From Ananas comosus (taxonomy: Eukaryota; Streptophyta; Magnoliopsida; Poales; Bromeliaceae), in the NCBI RefSeq assembly GCF_001540865.1, contig NC_033637.1, positions 2,942,149 through 3,006,148 of the forward strand: DNA of 64,000 bases. The letters run 5' to 3'. Positions 59,234-64,000 of this stretch are shown piece by piece. Position numbers and translations under genes: made by a program. The stretch's first letter is position 1, and each line of letters starts with the position of its first letter. The notes beneath the pieces were generated by a model. The model was not told the DNA's origin, did no database searches, and worked only from the letters and a program-made list of their open reading frames with translations.

Positions 59234-62200
59234 CTATATAGACACACTATTTGGAATCCCTTTCCCTGTAATTCCCTTCTCATTCCCTACATTTGAAATG
59301 TCTGGAAATAGCAATGTGTAGGGAACCTTTGCTGGTCCCAGCCTATTCTTCAGTTTTACATTTTGGTTTCTTTCTTCTATCCTTTGTTCCACTTGCCGGA
59401 GGCTCTCCGCGAACCCATCGAACAACCGCAGGACCTCACCGTCGTCGGTCCACCTCGACGATGTCCTCTGCCCGATGTACACTTCGTCGGCTATGTGCTC
59501 GGAGAGCACCTCTATTAGTGCCACCCCGAGAGTCGTTGTGAACCGGTCCGGCACCATCTCCAAGTAGTACTTGTCTGGATTGCCTATGAACTCCGCAAAC
59601 TCAAGAGTACCTATAAAACAATCGATTTTCTCCAAAAGTTTAGATTGTCAGAGAACAGTGTTTCTTCTTGAACATGCTCTAAACACATATTTGATTTCAA
59701 AAAGTGACACCTAAGTGAGACTAGAAGTCTAGAAACACGTCTAATCAGGTTATTCCGTCTCTGAAATCGTGTAAAATAATGAATTGTTTTTGAAATTTGA
59801 AGTTATTCGAGATATTTACGTTAGTTCGGCATAGTTTCATACCGACATAGAAAAAACGTGTGTCAAATTATGCTGGCGTGCCGTGCTGTGTGGATGGCAT
59901 GCCACTACGCCCCACGCTAGTGGCATGACAATTCTTGGTAAAGAACAACGCGCCAATAGTTTTGTTTTTGGTAGTACCTTCTTGTGGAATGAACTTCCGG
60001 CACCGTGTCGGGCGGTTCGGAGGGAAGCCAGCATAGCCATATTGGCCAAAGTTGACGGCTGCATGGAGGGCAGAAGCGATCCAGATGAGGGTGGTCAGAC
60101 TTTGGATTAGGTTGGCGAGTGAGTTCAGCGGAAGCCAGCATTCAACATCGTCGCGTTTGTCGCCATGGCCAATCTCGCGAATCTCCTTCCACCACGATTG
60201 GAGCTCGACGTCGGACGCGATATCTTCATCACTGCGGTAGAAGTGGGAGCAAAAGTTGGTGACCCAAGTTTTAATAGCAGTCCAGACATCGAGTCCATCC
60301 TCAGCGTAAGGATAGTCTTCCAGCAGGAGTGTCACACCAGAGGGTTGGTTGGAGTCTTTTATTGCTAGCCCCCTGAGGTGGTAAAGTTGGCATATAACAT
60401 AAATAAAGAAAAGACAAAACGGCACCTATGCTTGTGTTTTGCTTCTTTCCTCGAGAAGCAGAAGCTCAATTATTTGGCATAACAAGAAAAAATGACTCAA
60501 ACTAGCTTAAGTGACAAAGCTACATGGATATCATGAAGAAGTTTTACCTATGAACAAATAGAACGGGAAAAAAGACATAATCTTTGCTTAAGAAAGATTT
60601 CAGTTACAAGCATGAAGCAAAAGAGTACTACTACTAGTCTCGAAAGAACTAAACAGAAAAGGTTGGGACTGAAAGAATCTTAAAAATTGTAGGATTCACC
60701 ATCTGAAATGCATATAATCCAAGTAATAGCTTGTGGAACCATTTTAAAGCTGACAGTTAAAAAAAATATGTATTAATGTATATATATGAAGCAATTGCTA
60801 GTGGTAAAAGAAATGTTCTACCTTTTAACGAGATCTTCGGGAAGGGCTTGCTCGGTAAATCGCCAATTCTCGTAAATGGTTGAGGATAGCTCCATGGCGT
60901 ATTTGCCCGGGAACATAGTCTTCTCAAGGACCCCGCCGGCATTTAGAAGTACCCCCCGCGCAAGCGCATTTATATGCATGGTGTCCTTAAAATGAGGATC
61001 AAGAAGTTTGTAAATAGGATGTATTGTGCTCAATTGCCTCCGTGTAGCTATGATGAAAGGTTCAACCGCCGCATGTGTGTGTAGCCTACAAAGACATTTC
61101 AGATGAAGGCATATAGTATAAATGAGCTTTGTTACAATCTTTAGTTGAATTCCTCTCAACATAAATGCGCATTTGGGCTGTCTCAATATCAGAATGTTAA
61201 TGCAATATGTAAAACCGTCGGTAGCATAAGGATCTCCTAAGAAACCAGAGATAAAGGAGGCACTTGGCACTGTAAGTGATTTTCTATCCTTTTTCTTATA
61301 GAATTTGATGTAGGGCTGTGGTTGTTTAATTTTCTTTTGATATCAAATTTTCTTCAGGACAACAATGCTGAAAATACATTTATTTGTAAAAGAAAAAAAC
61401 AGAATAGTTGATACCAAATCATGAACCAAGAATCTTTTTATCGGCAACATTCACTCACCAGTGACTAATGAGTTGATGGTATCCTGAATCATTAACAGCA
61501 ACATGAGCTTTGGCTAGCATCCAAAGTGCTCCCTCAGTGCCCTGGTTTGCAGATACGAACACCCTACTGACCTCTTGTTCCATCCCTTCCCCTGGTAAGC
61601 TAAGCTCTATCACCAAAGGCCTTAGAGTTCCATCATTCTTCAGGAACAAGAGGGTGCGGGACGCGTAGATGCACAGTCCTTGCGCATTTATGCGCCTTAG
61701 GTACGGCACCAGATAGTCGTGGTGATCGAGAATTAAAATCCTCTTTTGCTTCAAAGCCTGTACATAGTGATAAAATTCATACTTACTTTCAGAAGAAAAA
61801 ATGGTAAGCGCCAGATACTCCCTTAAAGATGATAAGCAGTGAATAATGCACATGCAAACATAAGATCTAATATAGATCTTTCTCGACACAAGATGACTTT
61901 CCATCCAGAATAAAAAAATTTTCAAGAATGAAATGATACCAACCTGAGGAATGGTTAAGCCGTCGATCTTTCCCTGTATATGTGAGGCATTGATAGAGCT
62001 GTACTTCTCTCCTCTTCCAATTGGCGGGAATTGCTGTTTAAGGTACAAAACTCACTTAGAAAAGAGTTTTTTTTTTGTTTAACTAAATCATTGATTAAGA
62101 AAGTTCTTTTCATTTGATTTGGGGGATCCAAGACTTCTTACTTCTAAGCATCTGATCACACCTGGGTTGAGCCCAGCTAGCATTTCTCGTGCGAATTCCT

Positions 62201-64000
62201 CGTCACTCCTCCACGCATTCTCATCAGCTGCAAAAGAGTTGGTGCTAATGATACTAACATTTGTGAAGGGATAAATTGCACCCATGGGGTCCTCAAGCAA
62301 TTTCCAAAGTTTTACTTTAGTTCTCGACCTTTCTAGTTGGATATTTATTTTCTTACTCTTGTACAATTATTTGATTGTGATTGTATTTCTTGTCAAAACC
62401 TATTACTTGACAGAATTGAACCCTTAAAAAAGTTCCTATTGCAAAATGCGCTGTTGTTTATAGGTCAGGCATTTTATTTTTAGCAAAGAAAAAGAGAAGA
62501 AAACAATTAATCCACTTTCCCTAGTGTTTTGGTGAAACTGGCTCACTTGCAATCACTTGTGGAACCGGGAACTTCAAAGGGTTTTCCTTCGTCACCCGGA
62601 TGACTTCCTTGTAGATATCTTTCGGTAGGAGGGACTTCAACTTCTCCATCACCACGCCTTCAACGATAGATGGCTCATGACGCCTTGCGTAGAGGTCCTT
62701 CGTCAACTCTTTGAATGATTCGAAGTTGCCTATATTGTGCCCGAGCAGTGATTTGACTTCGGGGAACACGAAGTGCAATACGGCTTGGATCGAGTGCGTT
62801 ATGAACCCGGAGAGTTTTACAGGGCTAAACCGCTCATCCGGTGGAACATAGAAGTCGAGATCTATGAATATGCTCCGTTTTTCGGTTTCTCCATCTTGGC
62901 CAGAGAAGAAGCTAGTGTTAGTGTAAATACTAGGATCAAATTGTCTAACAAAAATACAACAACCGTACTTCTTCTGAGAAGTCGATACTAAACATATAAC
63001 ATTGGTTGGATTCAAGAACATGTTAAAGTATAGGTTGTGTACAATTATAAACTGTTCTGTTCTGAAGAAAATCAACACTATATCTGTGTATTTAGACTAC
63101 AAAAGATGAATTTCCCTTTAAGGTATCGAATTTTAGGTGTTATGTTGGGAGATCATACTTGTAATATGGATCCATGGCAAAGAACACTAATGTTACCTGC
63201 ACGGCTAAGAGGTCGACCTGTACGGCCCCTGCGTGGATAAGGGTACTCCTTGGTGCCCCCTAACACGGGCCTCACACGCTGCCTGCTGTCGGGTACTCCC
63301 AGATCGTTGTAGTAATCGTAGTCGTATATCCTCTCCCATTGTTTCCTTTCTCCCCTTCCATTCCCTCTAAGATTCACCAGCTCCTCCTCCCTAAGTTTTT
63401 GCAGAGCTGTCGGAGTCTGAGTAGGAAGATAGCTCTGCAAATACAGCACACGAAAAATTAACCATGTAAAACCAATAGAAATTTTCTTGTTATAGGCGGA
63501 TCCTTCTTTACCACCCTATGATTCAATGCGACAAACCTGTTGATATGAAGAGTGAACATGCGACAACCACGCGAGTCATTTTTTTGTCCCAATGTGTAGT
63601 TGCTTAATGAGCCGCATTGTCACATTAACAACAGGTCTTGGCGTGGAAAGAGAGCATTACACTTTTAAAACATGTTTGCTGAAGTAGAATTGAGCAATGA
63701 CACAAGCATTATGCTAGGATATGTTCTATAAAGTTTGTATATTGTAGGCTTTTCTCTAGTTCAAATAAAGCTTACTGTGTTAGCGAAGAACAAGCGGTCG
63801 GAGTTTGTCTTTGTCGTTGGATACACCCACGAATTGCACTCGAAATGGATAGTCCTATCTTCATGTATATCGATAGATGCAAATTTAAGAAAGAACTCAT
63901 GCCGGCCCCCATTTTTCACTACGATAGCGCCAGGGGTGCCAAAACTATTTTCAACGGGAATCGAGACTTGATACGTCACCGTATTGACATTCCCATGCTT
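59234..64000 (-). CDS. Lipoxygenase, 9-LOX-like, 5' end beyond the window
   Basis: Nine exons seen: 64000-63776 (partial, frame 0), 63434-63197, 62894-62547, 62227-62142, 62033-61944, 61757-61459, 61085-60822, 60372-59978 and 59610-59234; 773 residues, lacking roughly the first 90. The first exon is in the PLAT/LH2 domain ([19 protein letters not shown]). The catalytic domain has [38 protein letters not shown] + [10 protein letters not shown] with the two iron His, [13 protein letters not shown] with the third His and the Asn, and the C-terminal iron-binding Ile in PNSVSI. The Ala in LNAGG predicts S-stereospecific oxygenation. The exons visible here show no transit peptide, but the true N-terminus is off the window. 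Lipoxygenases oxygenate linoleic and linolenic acid; the SVSI end and sequence fit the cytosolic 9-LOX group, a call that is less sure than the family. Confidence 0.9.

Noticed and set aside
1..64000. CRISPR arrays, operons, bacterial-type systems, endogenous viral genes
   Set aside because: Nothing with regular spacers, polycistronic layout, or recognisable viral polymerase or coat domains was seen; the window is plant nuclear DNA. I could not run a tRNA scan, so a tRNA gene may have been missed.

Overview
This is a 64 kb piece of plant nuclear DNA, almost certainly from a monocot outside the grasses; a pineapple-like commelinid is my guess, not something I can prove. The signs are short GT-AG introns in nearly every gene, plant-only families (CRINKLY4, GUN4, class IV chitinase, SKIP16, B-box, THA8-like PPR, lipoxygenase), GC-rich first exons in AT-rich surroundings, and Tourist-like MITEs and LINE debris between and inside genes. 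I rebuilt twelve protein-coding genes by joining exons by hand. Reading frame is kept across every junction given.

Layout: 1-3.7 kb is transposon debris (MITE end, two LINE tails). An F-box/SUKH/ApaG gene (SKIP16, +) follows at 3.8-10.6 kb, with introns swollen by repeats. Then comes a run of five minus-strand genes: EMC10 (11.6-16.3 kb), a THA8-like PPR (17.2-19.5 kb), a class IV chitinase (19.8-20.9 kb), DPH2 (23.5-28.7 kb) and a BBX24-type B-box factor (30.1-31.9 kb). A gene-free 9.7 kb stretch (31.9-41.7 kb) holds MITEs, a copia-like LTR remnant, tiny LINE insertions and microsatellites. CRINKLY4 (+, intronless, 41.7-44.4 kb) and GUN4 (+, about 45.7-46.6 kb) follow. An 11-exon homologue of animal SPRING1/C12orf49 (-, 47.3-50.4 kb) shares an 830-base head-to-head promoter region with the endonuclease III gene NTH1 (+, 51.2-54.9 kb). 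An unrecognised 467-residue protein (-, 55.6-57.0 kb) and a lipoxygenase (-, 59.2 kb to beyond the right edge) close the window.

The genes do not form one pathway; this is ordinary mixed euchromatin. Themes recur: ER and secretory functions (EMC10, SPRING1-like), plastid functions (THA8-like PPR, GUN4, perhaps NTH1), defence (chitinase, lipoxygenase) and basic maintenance (DPH2, NTH1, SKIP16). Promoters of several housekeeping genes carry TGGGCC/GGCCCA (site II) motifs; I did not see clusters in front of the defence and developmental genes.

The observations most worth following are: the plant SPRING1 homologue, since plants have S1P but no SREBP; a family of fold-back elements whose ends sit in (CT)n(TA)n microsatellites; a 48-base LINE tail with a perfect 18-base target duplication and a conserved 3' hairpin; a perfect 32-base inverted repeat in the shared SPRING1-like/NTH1 promoter; and single-N scars in repeats, one of which probably removed the GUN4 start codon.
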